A stretch of 36,510 nucleotides of DNA from Pseudomonas brassicae (GCF_010671725.1 NZ_JAAHBU010000106.1:1-36510), one strand, 5' to 3'; shown: positions 24,302 to 35,695, numbered from the stretch's first letter. Made by a program: numbers and translations. Notes: a model not told the origin generated them from the letters alone.

Positions 24302-26296
24302 CTAGGGCTTCTGTCTCAGCGCACCGTAGGACGATTGTTCGGCGCGTATTTTTTCAAACAAAGGCGATAGACGAGACATTTCATATATAGCGCCTATTGG
24401 CGATAGGTGATGCACATCCCGGAACGTCACCCGCCCTTCGTCGTCAAAAAAACTACACTGTCCTTGCGGGCACTGAACGTCATGCACGGGGATATAGTTA
24501 ACCGACAACCTAGCCAACTTGGCACTGTAAGCCAGCTCCCTCGCAGCAGCACTGGCATCGGCTTTGCAAATCTGCCGTAAACGTTCATCAGAAAAAATGA
24601 AATCCGGAACGGCGTAGCACTGGGCAAGCTCCACCCCTGGCCGAATGAAATCCCCAATAACATAAGCGGAATGCCCATACCCCTCCAGCGTTCGTACATG
24701 CTGATTATTGATCTTGGATATAGCGTCCGGTCGATTACGTTTGGCATTTGATATGAAAACAGTAAGATCCCCTTTGTAGGCTTCAGCCCAGGACAGGAAT
24801 GACCTGTTGCGCGCTGCGCACTGCTCCGTCAACAACCGCGAAGAAAATTTTCGCAGAACCCCATCAAACCCGCTTTGCGAAATGCAACCGCTTAAATAGG
24901 CAACCGCAATATTAGAATCTTTGAACAGCTCCGAAACCCCTGCCACCAGGTGCATCGCATGGCTATCCCCCCATACCACAACAGTATGGTTCGAGCGACG
25001 GTCATTTTGACAGGTAAATAGATCGTTGGGGAAACCGCTCAAATTTCCAGCGCAGTACTGACGCCTTTCAACTACCCGCCACTCAGAATTACTGAGGGCA
25101 ACACGATGCACCGGCACCCGCCCTTCGAGCGCCTTGAGCAAAAACACAGCGCCCACAGACAGGATCAAAAGAACAGCGAATGCCGAGCGCGAAAAAAAAC
25201 CGTAAACCCCAGCGCAGGCCTTGCTTTCGGTGTACCTAAAGCGACACTCGACCCACACATAGAGAGCGTAGCCAAAACCGAACATGACCGTCAGCAACAC
25301 CAGCATGTCGCCGACGCCCAGCTCACCGAAAACAGTTCTGTAATAAACAATCAGCGGCCAGTGCACCAAGTAGAGCGAGTAACTTATGCCACCAACAAAC
25401 ACCACCAGTGGATTTGCCAGAAGCACGCGCCCAAGCCTCGAGCGCGGAGCAACCACAATAAGTGCAGCAGCGAGAAGCGCCACCCACAGCGCATTGTAAT
25501 AAGGAAAAACGCTACGTCCTGTCAGGGACACCATCAACAGGAGCAGACCGCCCAAGGCGGCCAGCAAAAGAATATCCGCAAAAAGGCCATCGATCTTGAG
25601 TCGCTCCAGACGAAGCAAGACCAGCAGTGCACCAATACCAAATTCAAAAATGCGAAACGGCATTAAATAGAAGGCGGTCGACCCTCCATCGAGGAAAATT
25701 GCGCGCCAACCGCCAGCCGTACCTAACACGCTGCCCAGATCGTACGATATAAACGCCCAGTTCAATCCAAGCGACGCCGCGCTCAAAAGAGCCAACACAA
25801 CCACAAAGGATCCCCTTGACAAATACTTCAAGGACATCATTATCAGCAACGGCCACACTAGGTAAAACTGCTCCTCGACACCTAACGACCACGTGTGCAG
25901 CAATGGCTTTATTGATGACTCGACGTCAAAGTACCCGACTTGCGATAAAAAATAGAAATTGGAAACACTAAAAAACGCGGCTAATGCCGAGTCCAGCAGC
26001 AACCCAAAACGCTCATCAGAGAACAGCAAAAAACCACCCGCCAGCGTAAACATGCAGGTGACCAGCATCGCTGGAAACAATCGCCTTATCCGTCGTCGAT
26101 AAAAATTCGACAGGCTAATGCCACCTGTACGTTGATACTCTCGCAGCAGCAGACCCGTAATCAAATAGCCGCTGATCACAAAAAAAACATCTACACCAAC
26201 AAACCCGCCTGGCAACCAAGAAATTTCCAGATGAGCGAAAATCACCGCCAGAACAGCCAGCGCTCTCAGGCCCTGAATTTCCTTACTGAACCCCAT
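24302..26296 (-). CDS. AT3-SGNH membrane O-acyltransferase (OafA/OatA-like)
   Basis: A 664-residue fusion that probably O-acetylates the O-antigen. The N-terminal acyltransferase-3 domain has about ten transmembrane helices and the conserved R-x10-H (LRALAVLAVIFAH). FVGVDVFFVISGYLITGLLL and HTWSLGVEEQFYLVWPLL are further AT3 hallmarks. The periplasmic C-terminal SGNH domain starts near residue 410, with GDSHAMHL as block I and DVHHLSP as the catalytic Asp-x-x-His. The start is the ATG at 26296; a TTG two codons earlier is also in frame. Base composition is clearly more AT-rich than that of the leg/wbp genes. Confidence 0.93.
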   Translation of the reverse strand: MGFSKEIQGLRALAVLAVIFAHLEISWLPGGFVGVDVFFVISGYLITGLLLREYQRTGGISLSNFYRRRIRRLFPAMLVTCMFTLAGGFLLFSDERFGLLLDSALAAFFSVSNFYFLSQVGYFDVESSIKPLLHTWSLGVEEQFYLVWPLLIMMSLKYLSRGSFVVVLALLSAASLGLNWAFISYDLGSVLGTAGGWRAIFLDGGSTAFYLMPFRIFEFGIGALLVLLRLERLKIDGLFADILLLAALGGLLLLMVSLTGRSVFPYYNALWVALLAAALIVVAPRSRLGRVLLANPLVVFVGGISYSLYLVHWPLIVYYRTVFGELGVGDMLVLLTVMFGFGYALYVWVECRFRYTESKACAGVYGFFSRSAFAVLLILSVGAVFLLKALEGRVPVHRVALSNSEWRVVERRQYCAGNLSGFPNDLFTCQNDRRSNHTVVVWGDSHAMHLVAGVSELFKDSNIAVAYLSGCISQSGFDGVLRKFSSRLLTEQCAARNRSFLSWAEAYKGDLTVFISNAKRNRPDAISKINNQHVRTLEGYGHSAYVIGDFIRPGVELAQCYAVPDFIFSDERLRQICKADASAAARELAYSAKLARLSVNYIPVHDVQCPQGQCSFFDDEGRVTFRDVHHLSPIGAIYEMSRLSPLFEKIRAEQSSYGALRQKP

Positions 26297-26476
26297 ATTC
26301 AACCACCACTAGAACTCGCATTGATTTTTATTCACGAGAACACTTAGGCGGCACCGCTACCAGCGCCCAGCCTGACGTGCAGCCGAAACCGACACCCTTT
26401 TACACCTTACCAAGGGCCCTGTTCGCTTATTGCAATGACTTTATCCAGCCCTGGAGCAATACCCGTCGGACATTGC

Positions 26477-27660
26477 TCAAGCCGACTCAAGCAGCGCCAC
26501 TACCTCTCGCGCCATTTCCTGCATGATTCGTTCCCGAGCATAACGCTCGACGAACACGCGGCGATCGACACTGACCAAGGTCAACTGCTCGAAACACTGC
26601 ACCGCTCGCCCTACATCGCAGGGCGGAAATACAGCAGCGTTGGGCACCTCCCTGGCAATGAACTCGGCCGCATATCCACCTACCCCAGCCCAGATCGGTT
26701 TTCCCGAAGCGGCATACTCAAAGAGCTTTGACGGTAATACTCGCTTGAACGCCGCCAGGTCATTCAGATGCAAGAACAACACATCCGCCTGCTCATAGAA
26801 GGCTTTTATCTGATTGCGTGGCATTGCCGGTAGCAACTCAACATTCTTGAGTTGGCGCACCGCTAGCGCTTCACGCAATGCCCCGGTCAGCCGGCCATCG
26901 CCGATGATTTGAAACCTGGCCTTGCCTTCCAGTCGTTCTGCCAGCGCGGGCAAGATAGCTTGCAGGCCCTGCCCATCGCCAATGTTGCCTGCATACACCA
27001 CCCTCAGCGGCTCGCCTTCGCGGCCTCGATGCTCACTCGAGGCAAGCGGTTCACTGAATTCGGCGTCCACCCCATTGGGAAAAAACGAGAAACGGACACG
27101 CGGGTACCTGGCTTGGAAGTAAGGCAGAAAACCAGGCGAAACCAAATTGACAATTTGCGCGCGCGTGATGGCCCAACGCTCCAACACCCCGAACGACCAA
27201 ACTACCGGGCGCCAGACACGAGCGCTGAACACGCCCGCCAGCGTTTCGACAAAAATATCGCGGATATCCAGGTACAGACGCGCGCCTTTGCCACACGCCA
27301 GCAAGGCACCCAGTACTGCAGTCATCAAACGCGACGAGGTGGCAAGACCAGGTCGTAGTCCCTGCCCCGGGCGAATCGGTACGCCCCCCAAGCAAAATGC
27401 AGAAAGGACCACGACTGCCCAAGCAGCCCACCTCTACTCTCCGGCAACACCACCCGGCGGATACGCAAGCCATCATGCTCCTCAAAGCACTCCGCTTCCT
27501 GCACACAGGACTGGTAGCGATTGGGCTGGGTGGTCAACACATCAATTGACACCCCCGTCCCTTGCGCACGCAGTGCTTTCACCAAGGCTGCAGAGCGAAA
27601 CGAGCCCGCCGACAAGTCTGGGGGATAAAAAAAGCTGAGAAAAAGGATTCGCTTTGACAT
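26477..27660 (-). CDS. GT4 glycosyltransferase (WbuB/WcaI-like), frameshifted
   Basis: A GT-B-fold retaining glycosyltransferase that would extend the O-unit on the cytoplasmic face. The N-terminal domain opens ILFLSFFYPPDLSAGSFR, with an acceptor-side loop and DIRDIFVET. The C-terminal domain has VYAGNIGDGQGLQ, IIGDGRLTGALREA and the E-containing PSKLFEYAASGKPIWAG. A base is missing near 27343: GCCACC should read GGCCACC, joining YDLVL to ATSSRLMTAVLG. Repaired length is 394 residues. It lies 13 nt downstream of the next GT4 gene. Donor and acceptor are unknown. Confidence 0.86.
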
Positions 27661-27673
27661 TGAGAGTGCTGAA

Positions 27674-28878
27674 TCAGCCCACCTTCTTTTGCTCGAGTAC
27701 GCGCGCGTACAGAGCCAGCAGTTCGCCTTCCTGCTCTTCCCAGTTCAACACTGCAGCTGCCTTCAGTGATTGCTCTGCATAAAAATGGCGTTTGGCCTGA
27801 TCATCGACCAGTGTCTTCAATGCGGTAGCTAACGCCTCGGTATCACCCGGGGGAACGAGCAAGCCCAGGTCATGTTCCCTTACCACCCGGCGAATTTCGG
27901 GCAAATCGGAAGCCACCACCGGCAACCCCGCCTGCACGTACTCGAACAACTTGTTCGAATCGGTGGTGTAGTGGTTCAGGCACGTATTCTCGATGGGCTG
28001 GACGCCGATACTGGCGGACGCGGTGTAATCTGGTAGCTCGGCCAATGCGACGGTCGGGATGAAGCGAACCCTCTGCTCAAGGCCCAACTCAGCAGCGATG
28101 CAGCGCAGGTTCGCGTCCAGGCGTCCACCACCGATGAACACGAAGTAGGCATTCGGCACCAGCGCCGCCACCCGCACCAGACGCTCAAGCCCACGCCCCT
28201 GCTGAACACCGCCCTGGTACACCACGATAGGCCAAGGTTCCATCAGACCAAGCTCATCTCGAATGCGCGAACCGCCCTGTACCGACTGCTTGCGTGGTCG
28301 ATTCTGCAGAACCACCGGGCGGCCTATGCCGTAGGCACGGGCAAAGAACTTGGCCCTGGCTTCTGTCGTCGTGATAGTGCCATGGGCGCGCGGCATGAGC
28401 GCACCCTCGACCCAGGCGACGAGCTTGCGAAGGCCGGTATAGCCTTCACGACTGGTACTGATCTCATGAGCATCGTAGACGAGCCGCGCCCGCGACAACC
28501 TGGCAGCCAACCATGCCGTCGGCAGGGTATTCACATCATGCGCATGGACAACGTCGGGACGTTGGCGAACCACGTTGATCAGGAGCGCAACATGCCCACG
28601 GCAGCGTCCAATAATTTGAAGAATCAAAGAAAATGCAGACCTGCGTGAGGGCTCACGGATACAGCAGGCTTGCTCACGTTGCGGCGCTTGAACAACGAGA
28701 CACACACACGGCGCACCGTGATCCGATCCTCAATCACCTCAACAAGCTTCGTCTTGGCAGGCACATGGCACGCATTGACCGTCACATGATAGCCGCTTCG
28801 TGCAAGTGTCTGCGCCTCTTTCAAGACACGCGCGTCATTACAAAAATCGTTCCAGACCAACATCGAAACAGCAACCAA
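27674..28878 (-). CDS. GT4 glycosyltransferase, frameshifted
   Basis: A second retaining GT-B glycosyltransferase, about 401 residues after repair. The N-terminus reads LVAVSMLVWNDFCNDARVLKEA. The break near 28665 joins KRRNVSKPAV to REPSRRSAFSLILQIIG with one base missing. Further features are DVVHAHDVNTLPTAW, VYDAHEISTSREGY, VVYQGGVQQGRGLERLV, FIGGGRLD and the E-x7-E-like KLFEYVQAGLPVVASDLPE. The start is uncertain: TTG 28878 immediately follows the preceding stop codon; ATG 28863 would remove the first strand, and ATG 28908 overlaps the upstream gene. Confidence 0.85.
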
Positions 28879-28879
28879 C

Positions 28880-30626
28880 TTACACCTCGCCTCGACGACA
28901 CTCGGCATAGACAGGAAGAATAGCCAACACCAAGCGATAGGCTTTGTCGTAGCTACCTTTACGGTAATTTTCTTCAAAGCCCGAACACAAAGCAGCCAAA
29001 AGCGCTTTATTAAGACTCAACTCAGAAATTTCATTTCGCCGCGTTTTTAGCAGCGTCAAGGCAGGCTCAATGACTTGAGCGGTTTGTGGCCATTTAAAGC
29101 CAACAGGCTCCAACTCCCAGCGCGCCCAATGAAGCAAACGCAAATCCCCCTCAGCATCCAACCAGAGCATGCCTGGTCGAATATCAGGCAACTGAAAAGC
29201 GAGCGGCAACTCTCCGAGCATACTAGCAATAGCTGGAAGCAACTCACGAAGCCGATCCAACGGCTCCAGATCACAATCGCCTTCATACAAATGGCGCAAG
29301 TAATCAAGGCTCTGAACGTTCAAACGCCCTACCAGTTGAAGCCTTGATCGTAGATAACTGCTGACCAACACAGGTGCAGGAACCCACGCAAGCGACTGTG
29401 CGCGAAAATCGACAAGCGTGTCTGGCCATGAGCTCTCGTCATCCGGGACAAACATCTTGTAGCCCGTGACCTCGAACAGGTGGCAATTCATGCCTGCAAC
29501 CGTCGTCGCGCCCAGAAATGCTGGAGCCGGCAGCCCACGCTGCTGCGTCAACAACGAGGCCTCATGGAGCGCTTGAGAGCTGCGACTGGTATCAAAAATC
29601 TTGAATAGAATCTGCCGTTCGCTGCCGTCGCTGCTCACTACATCGGCAACAAAACAAAGCAGCTCTGGGGCACCGAGTGAAACCCAACGACTGGAAAACC
29701 GGACCTGCTGGGTATCCATGACTGCCCCCAGGCTTTCCAGCATCCATTTCTCACGCCCGGCTTTTTCGACAAGCCCAGCAAAGCCACTCGCCTTCTTCTC
29801 AGGCAAAAATACATGGGCGTGAAAAAACAGCGCACGCAACATACCCTGCTGCTGGTACAGCTCGGCAGTATCCTTGAGGACATTGGCCGCCTTGCTGAAG
29901 AGTTGCCGCGAGAGCAAGAGCGAAACGACAGAAACCAGGACGCCCACAGGTTCAAGGTAAAGATGATCAACAACGATAAAAGAAAACGTTATCAAAAAAC
30001 CAAGACTAGACATCAGTTTTGGCAACGTACCCAGCCCATCTTCAAGCTTATTCCTGACAGCGCTACTGCTAGCACACAACACCACTACAACAATGGAGAA
30101 GAGCAGAAAGTAGGCGAGGATCAGAAAAGCCAATTTCGTATAAAACAACAACATGCCACACAGACAAACACCCGTGAAGCACAGACCAGCGAATGCCTGG
30201 GAGAAACGCAGGTAGCCTTTGCTGGCCACCTCATCCTGTCGTTCAAAGATCGCAATCTTCCGGCTACGCTGAACTAATTTTTCTGCGCCTCGCTCAGAAA
30301 AAACGTGCCACCAGTTTATCAAACACCAGGTGGGAAAAATAAAACAGCACCGAAGCCACACTAAGCACAACAATCAAGCGTTCGCGACCAAACGCCACCA
30401 TAAAATCGGGGAAATAGCCTGGGATCGTCTCGCGCCCTAACAGCAAAATGACTTTCAACGGCAACAGAAAACTAACCAGGAACAATAATTGGCTAGCAAT
30501 CGTCAGCCCGACTGACGCAGCGGTCAGCAACGGCGCAACACGAAAAAAACTTATTGCCCAAAGAGAAGAACCAGGCCTGGGCCTGTACATGGAATAAATA
30601 ATTTTCCGCATCTTATTGCACGTCAC
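28880..30626 (-). CDS. Six-TM exporter-like protein fused to a degenerate kinase-like domain, frameshifted
   Basis: Repaired length is 581 residues. Residues 32-242 contain about six hydrophobic helices in pairs (for example LTIASQLLFLVSFLLPLKVILLL and LIVVLSVASVLFYFSHLVF), arranged like the transmembrane part of an ABC exporter. No Walker A, signature or Walker B motif follows. Instead there are some 330 soluble residues whose end resembles an aminoglycoside phosphotransferase-type kinase. At residues 480-509, PDIRPGMLWLDAEGDLRLLHW occupies the place of HxDxxxxN and the metal-binding Asp, but the Asn and second Asp are replaced. The frame breaks in a six-base A/T run (30298-30303); one base fewer joins VARF to SERGAEKLVQ. 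The start is GTG 30626 or ATG 30611. Function unknown; sits among glycosyltransferases. Confidence 0.7.
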
Positions 30627-30629
30627 TCA

Positions 30630-31829
30630 TTACCGAAACTCCAACAATATTTTTGCCGCCGCCTCGGCACCATTTTCTCCTCGATAGGAGGAAGGAACAC
30701 GCTCGTCCAGAAATGCATCTATCGAAGCATCCAGCATGCGTTCGTTGATTTCGGTCAACACCCTGTAAGGACCAAAGCTCGCGGTCATCTCGACACGACG
30801 CAATTGATCATCCGCCCCTGTCGACATATTGGGTACGAACACCGTCGGCAATCCCAGCATAACGGCCTCACACACCGAGTTATAACCGCCCGCCAAAATG
30901 GAAAAATCAAACGCGGCAAAATACCGGCTATTAGGATAATCGACGATGACACTATCAGCATCCAGATTGGGCTCGGGCTTAAGAGCAATAGGCGACTGCC
31001 CCAACACCACCTCGATACCCCGGCGCTGCAAGTGCCTGATCACACTGTCCTGCAGGTCTGCAATGCCATTGATATTACCCGCCCCAAGTTGCACGTAAGC
31101 GCAGGGCCGATCCTGGGAAAGACGTAATATTTTACGCGCCGTTGGGCGATCCAGCAGATCCTGAGGATCAAGCAATGCAATGGGATCGACTCGACGTACT
31201 TTCGTCTCGACCTCGTCATGCGCATCCTTGGCCTCAGAGAGTTCACCGGGCGCAATGATGCTATCAAAAAGCGCGATATAACCCTTGAGCTTCTGTTGAT
31301 CTACACCGGCCTTGTACAAGCCACGTTTGATCCACACATAGCGAATACTGGCATAGCGGCGCATGATGCGCTGCAACCCAAGATAAGGTGCCGTGCCATC
31401 AAATACCAGAGTGCCAGGACGGTGAAGTGCCAAAACGGCGTCGATGTTGCGGAAGAACAACTGATTCCATGCCACCGGGCTTTCATTCAGTAGAGCCGCA
31501 GGTGGAACATGGTGACAAGCAAACCCCGCCCGGTGCACCAGTGCCACACCGATGCTGGTGGTAAGAAAGACAATTTTGGCGTCTGGCTTTTGCTGCTGAA
31601 GGCGACGAGCGACTGCCAGCGAGCGCGTTAGATGCCCTAGCCCGGCACCATTGATGGGGAGGAACAAAAATACGTTGGCATCAGGTTTGTAAGTAAGCCC
31701 CTTGAATGATGGCACTGCCAACCATGCACGTATCAAGAACTGCTTCAACAACCTCTTTGCAAGCCCAACCGCCTTCTTAATCACACCACGCTCCCGAGGA
31801 AATACTTCAAATAGCAGCCGCCATCTCAC
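30630..31829 (-). CDS. MurG-like (GT28-type) glycosyltransferase
   Basis: A GT-B transferase with the MurG-type N-terminal glycine loop NGAGLGHLTRSLAVARRL and C-terminal ILAGGYNSVCEAVMLGLPTVFVP, where the Glu usually contacts the nucleotide sugar. QLGAGNINGIADL is the linker to the second domain. It probably transfers an amino sugar during O-unit or secondary glycan assembly; the donor is unknown. GTG 31829, with AAGGTG 6 nt upstream and 10 nt after the preceding stop, is the preferred start. An ATG at 31895 would overlap the upstream gene by 56 nt. About 399 residues from the preferred start. Confidence 0.8.
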   Translation of the reverse strand: MRWRLLFEVFPRERGVIKKAVGLAKRLLKQFLIRAWLAVPSFKGLTYKPDANVFLFLPINGAGLGHLTRSLAVARRLQQQKPDAKIVFLTTSIGVALVHRAGFACHHVPPAALLNESPVAWNQLFFRNIDAVLALHRPGTLVFDGTAPYLGLQRIMRRYASIRYVWIKRGLYKAGVDQQKLKGYIALFDSIIAPGELSEAKDAHDEVETKVRRVDPIALLDPQDLLDRPTARKILRLSQDRPCAYVQLGAGNINGIADLQDSVIRHLQRRGIEVVLGQSPIALKPEPNLDADSVIVDYPNSRYFAAFDFSILAGGYNSVCEAVMLGLPTVFVPNMSTGADDQLRRVEMTASFGPYRVLTEINERMLDASIDAFLDERVPSSYRGENGAEAAAKILLEFR

Positions 31830-31839
31830 GCGCAGCACC

Positions 31840-33180
31840 TTACTGAACTGCACCCAAATATGCAACAAGATCCCGGAGAAATGACTGCAGATCATCGTCG
31901 GATGGCGAGAGTGCCGGGTCGTAATCCGCCATCGTACTTCTCCATGCTTGAGTATAGAAAGGTTGCCGCCAAAAGGTACTTTCCAAGTCGGAGAATGAAA
32001 CTTCCGGCGCCAGCCCCTTGGCAGCGAATCCGTAATAGTCTACGCCAACATCATCCAACGAAAACAATTGGAAAACCTTGATCCCGGCAGCAAGCAGCTC
32101 GATGGTCACGGAAGAATTGCCTACAATTGCTATATGCTCACTCTCCGGCGTCTGCATCACTAATTGCACAGATGAGATAGCCTCGCGCAGCTCAGGTGAA
32201 GTGCGCGGGTGTAACTTAACCTGAACATTTAACACATCTGGATTTTGCGCCAGCGCCTCGACCACCGCCAGCAACGGTCCCGGTAAGAACACAGCCGTCA
32301 GGTAGACAACGACCGTCACGCGTCCATCAACAGTCGCGAAGAGCCTGGTGAACTCCGCCGTTGGCCGATGCCTCCCAACGACGTAGACCTGCCCACGTGA
32401 ATGCCCAATATGCTTGTAGACCTGTGCTGAATGATTATTACGCAGTATGGAATATTCGAAATCCAATGCGGGAAAGCGCGGCGACACTTCTGCGTGCTGC
32501 AGATATATACGAGGCACACTGAACAACTTCATGACCATCGAAAAAGCCACCGTGCTCGCAGAGTGATCATTCGCCACCACCGCTATCAGCGGCAACCGCT
32601 TGGACTCTTGCAAGAAAAAGCGAAAGAAGCGATAAAAATACCTGCAGTAGGTCAACACCGCATCTGCGCTCACAGAATGACACGTCAACCGACGACTAAA
32701 GCCTTTGACCATGCCAAATAAAATCAGCTTACAGGTCGCATCCTCCTGACTTTCCAAACACTGCTGTTTCTCCGCAAAAGATAGATTGAGCGCCCTTGAA
32801 TATTCAAGCCCTACGTGCCCGGCCTGCGCCGAGAGAAAATAAAACTCCCGCTCATTATTCGCAGTAGCGCCAAAGAACAATGCGCGACTTTCGATGTGCA
32901 CGTAAGTCGTTTCTCTTCTGCGTGTAAATTCCTGCCTCACGGCCACGAGCAACCCTTTTCGATCGCCCACCGCCGCCAGCGCCGGAATGCCCTGCCCTTT
33001 GTTACCGGCGCCCGAAACGAATCGACCAAACTCCAGCACCGTAAAGATGCGCACTAACCCTCGATGGAAAAGCCAGAGCATGCGCGCGAACCGCCACACC
33101 CCCAACCTGGCGATCAAATGCCTTAACGCGAGACAGTGCTTGAACGCCCCACGGCATTTGGTACGCATGCGCATGAACAT
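31840..33180 (-). CDS. CDP-glycerol-transferase/polysialyltransferase-like protein of unknown specificity
   Basis: A 446-residue protein without signal peptide; the basic N-terminus (MFMRMRTKCRGAFKH) may associate with the membrane. The middle holds LPLIAVVANDHSASTVAF and PRIYLQHAEVSPRFP, the latter similar in placement to the QHG motif of poly-glycerophosphate transferases. The C-terminal half has VKLHPRTSPE and IVGNSSVTIELLAAGIKVFQL, the S-S-x-x-x-E arrangement used by GT-B transferases that bind CDP- or CMP-linked donors. A CMP-nonulosonate donor would suit the locus but is only inferred. It starts 6 nt after the TPR-transferase stop with AAGGG upstream. Confidence 0.65.
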   Translation of the reverse strand: MFMRMRTKCRGAFKHCLALRHLIARLGVWRFARMLWLFHRGLVRIFTVLEFGRFVSGAGNKGQGIPALAAVGDRKGLLVAVRQEFTRRRETTYVHIESRALFFGATANNEREFYFLSAQAGHVGLEYSRALNLSFAEKQQCLESQEDATCKLILFGMVKGFSRRLTCHSVSADAVLTYCRYFYRFFRFFLQESKRLPLIAVVANDHSASTVAFSMVMKLFSVPRIYLQHAEVSPRFPALDFEYSILRNNHSAQVYKHIGHSRGQVYVVGRHRPTAEFTRLFATVDGRVTVVVYLTAVFLPGPLLAVVEALAQNPDVLNVQVKLHPRTSPELREAISSVQLVMQTPESEHIAIVGNSSVTIELLAAGIKVFQLFSLDDVGVDYYGFAAKGLAPEVSFSDLESTFWRQPFYTQAWRSTMADYDPALSPSDDDLQSFLRDLVAYLGAVQ

Positions 33181-33186
33181 GAGCCC

Positions 33187-35488
33187 TTAACCCTCGGCTA
33201 CTTGCTGATACTCAGCCCGCACGCTGGCTAACCTTGGCATCAAACGACGCTTGACCTCATCGAAGACTTCGCGCACACACACTTCTTGCGGTTCGGTGAA
33301 GTCGATCCACACTGGGGCCACCACAGTAGAGTTCAGCGTCAGCTGGTCCACCTCTGTTTTTCCACCGGCGGTACGCAGGTAGTAGTTTTCCGGAGAGAAA
33401 CCAAGCATCCAGGTTTCAATACCCAACGCGGCGCCTAACTCCATGGGCACGCTACTGATACCGACCAGCAGATCCAGCCCCAACAGGCAGCCGGCCGTAG
33501 CCTCGAAATCATTGAACAGATCAACATCATCCAGTAGCCGGATGCCAAGATCACGGCAGGTTTGAATTTCTGCCTCTGTCATCGCATGCTGGATGGACCA
33601 GACTTCCACTCCTTCCAACCCTGCCAACGGAGCAAAGTCTTCCAAGCGCAGGTACATCAGCTTTCGCATGCCAACCATCAGATGGCTTCGCCACAGTATT
33701 CCTATCTTGAGTTTCCCGACAGACGGAGTTACGCGTGCCGAACAATCCCACTTCAAATACCCCCCACGCGCGGGTCGAGCGATCACCCCAGAAAAATAGT
33801 TAAACATCAAATTCTGGGAAAACGTCACATAATCCGCTCGCTGCATTTCTGAATAGGTACCATCATCAAAGAAACCAGCTACACTTTCATGCACCCCCGT
33901 CAAGCGGGCATTTATCGTATCCGACCTTGTTGCCATTATCTTTCTAACGCGTCGAACCGGAATGAAATTAATTTCAGGATAAGACCTGGAGAGGATATTG
34001 AGCAATCTTGGGTCACACGATGCGGAGACACGCCCATATCTTTTTTGAATCGCCCCATAGAGCTGAGAAGAACGTATTTCATCCCCAACCCCCTCATCTG
34101 CAATAATATAGAGGCTCTTCTCAGAGCACGCACCTGGCAAGGAGCTATAATTATAAAACTTTTCACCCAGGAGCTTGCCGAGAATCTTCCACTGCCTCGT
34201 TTTCCTCTTTGAATAAAAAGACGAAAGGTAGTTGCCAGCCATTACTTCTGTCGTTGTGTATTCGCTCTCAACTTTTACCAGCCCCTTTCTTCCAGCCGTA
34301 CGAATCCCATAACCAATCTTGGCTCTGTAGTCCAAAATAGCCCGCATATCAAAGCCGGCGCGTGGCATGGAAAAACGCAGCCCGCCTGCGGCAAAGCCAT
34401 CCGCTGGATTTTCCTCAAGTACACGCTGGAAGCAATAGAGCGCCGCCCCGTAGTCGCCACGATCCAGATACCTGAAGCCCAATATAACTGTCTTGGGAAG
34501 TACGTTGTCCGATACCGCCCCGCCATCAATTAAATTCAGCGCCTCATCCCAAAGATCACAACGCAGCAGAAAGCTCAGCACCGCGTCCTGCCTAATTACA
34601 TTCAAGCCAGGAAAGCTAGGAAGAATAGCGCCAAGGCATTGCTGATAGGCCACATCAAAATGCTCTCTTTCTTTTCTTCGGGCATGGAGGTTCTGCAACA
34701 GCGTTATATCTGACTTGTTGGCGGCGACAATATCAAAGAGGACATCCGAACGCCCATCGAACCACTCTGGCATAAACTTCAGAACAAACCGCGCCAACAC
34801 AAGGTTCGGCTTACCCACTGCCAGACACCGGCCCAGATAATCATACACTTCGGCGTGATAACCATAAGAAAACAACAGGGTGAACACCCCGGAACAACTC
34901 GACACCACACCCACCGGCACATCAGGCAACCTGATATATGCGTGGGGAGAGATAGTAATATCCGACACCACATCGAGATAAAACTGCGAAACCGAAAACT
35001 TTAACCTTGCCGCCTCATCCCCTGAAAAACGCTCACTCAAGTCACCAGCCAACATGCGAAAAAATTCTGACTTTCTCGGCAGGCTGAATACCAGACAATC
35101 TGACACACTCTGCAAGATCGAGAAACTTATCTACCTTGACGTCTTTCAGCTCTGGCAACTTTTTTACAAGTAACTCAACCCAGGCATCAGCGTTCACGCC
35201 ATCCGCAGTCGCATACAAGCAGCGAATCGCCAACAGCTGGTCACTCAGGCAAAGCGCCTCAAAGGGTACCCCCTTCAACAAACCAGAGGCACTCTGATAA
35301 TTCTTAAGCTTTGATAAACGCCGAAACTCATCCATTGAGAAAGGTGCGATGACATGCTTGCTCGCCTGAGAAGCAAACTTACCCGTTGAACGCCCGCCGC
35401 CCTCTACGCGACGCCTCACGACTTTCTTAACCAGGAGGTGCAAGAAATCGTTTGAGCGCACGATCTTTACCAGTACTGATTTAAACAC
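33187..35488 (-). CDS. TPR-containing glycosyltransferase (GT9/GT41-like C-terminus), frameshifted
   Basis: Repaired length is 766 residues. The first 430 or so are helical with TPR-like repeats (for example YLDRGDYGAALYCFQRVLEE). The C-terminal region contains LYIIADEGVGDEIRSSQLYGAI, KIGILWRS, EDFAPLAGLEGVEVWSIQHA and CLLGLDLLVGISSVPMELGAALG, the pattern of TPR-linked transferases found in surface and flagellin glycan loci. The frame breaks at a six-base A/T run (35059-35064), linking AEKVRIF to RMLAGDLSERF. The start is a GTG at 35488. Acceptor may be protein or glycan. The composition is among the most AT-rich in the window. Confidence 0.72.
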
Positions 35489-35695
35489 CTGACCCCCCCA
35501 GAGAAAAAAGACATACGCTTAGCGACAACTTTAAAAAACGAAATAGCAAAACCAGCCTTCTGCAAAGCCAGCCTTGGGCAAGCCTTGCAGCTCGCTGAAA
35601 AATCAGGCGCATTCATGGGTGAAGCTCTTCAGCGGCACAACCAATCAGCGCGCCCCACCTCACCCCGTCGTGACATGGAGTGCGATCCGCCGACA

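Noticed and set aside
30292-30305. Programmed ribosomal frameshifting at the A/T run in the six-TM gene (and at 35059-35064)
   Set aside because: There is no matching slippery-site design or downstream structure, and similar indels occur in many unrelated genes, so sequence error is the simpler reading.
35540-35600. Short direct repeats around CCAGCCTT between pseI and the TPR transferase
   Set aside because: Only two imperfect copies of about 15 bases; too little to call a repeat array or attachment site.
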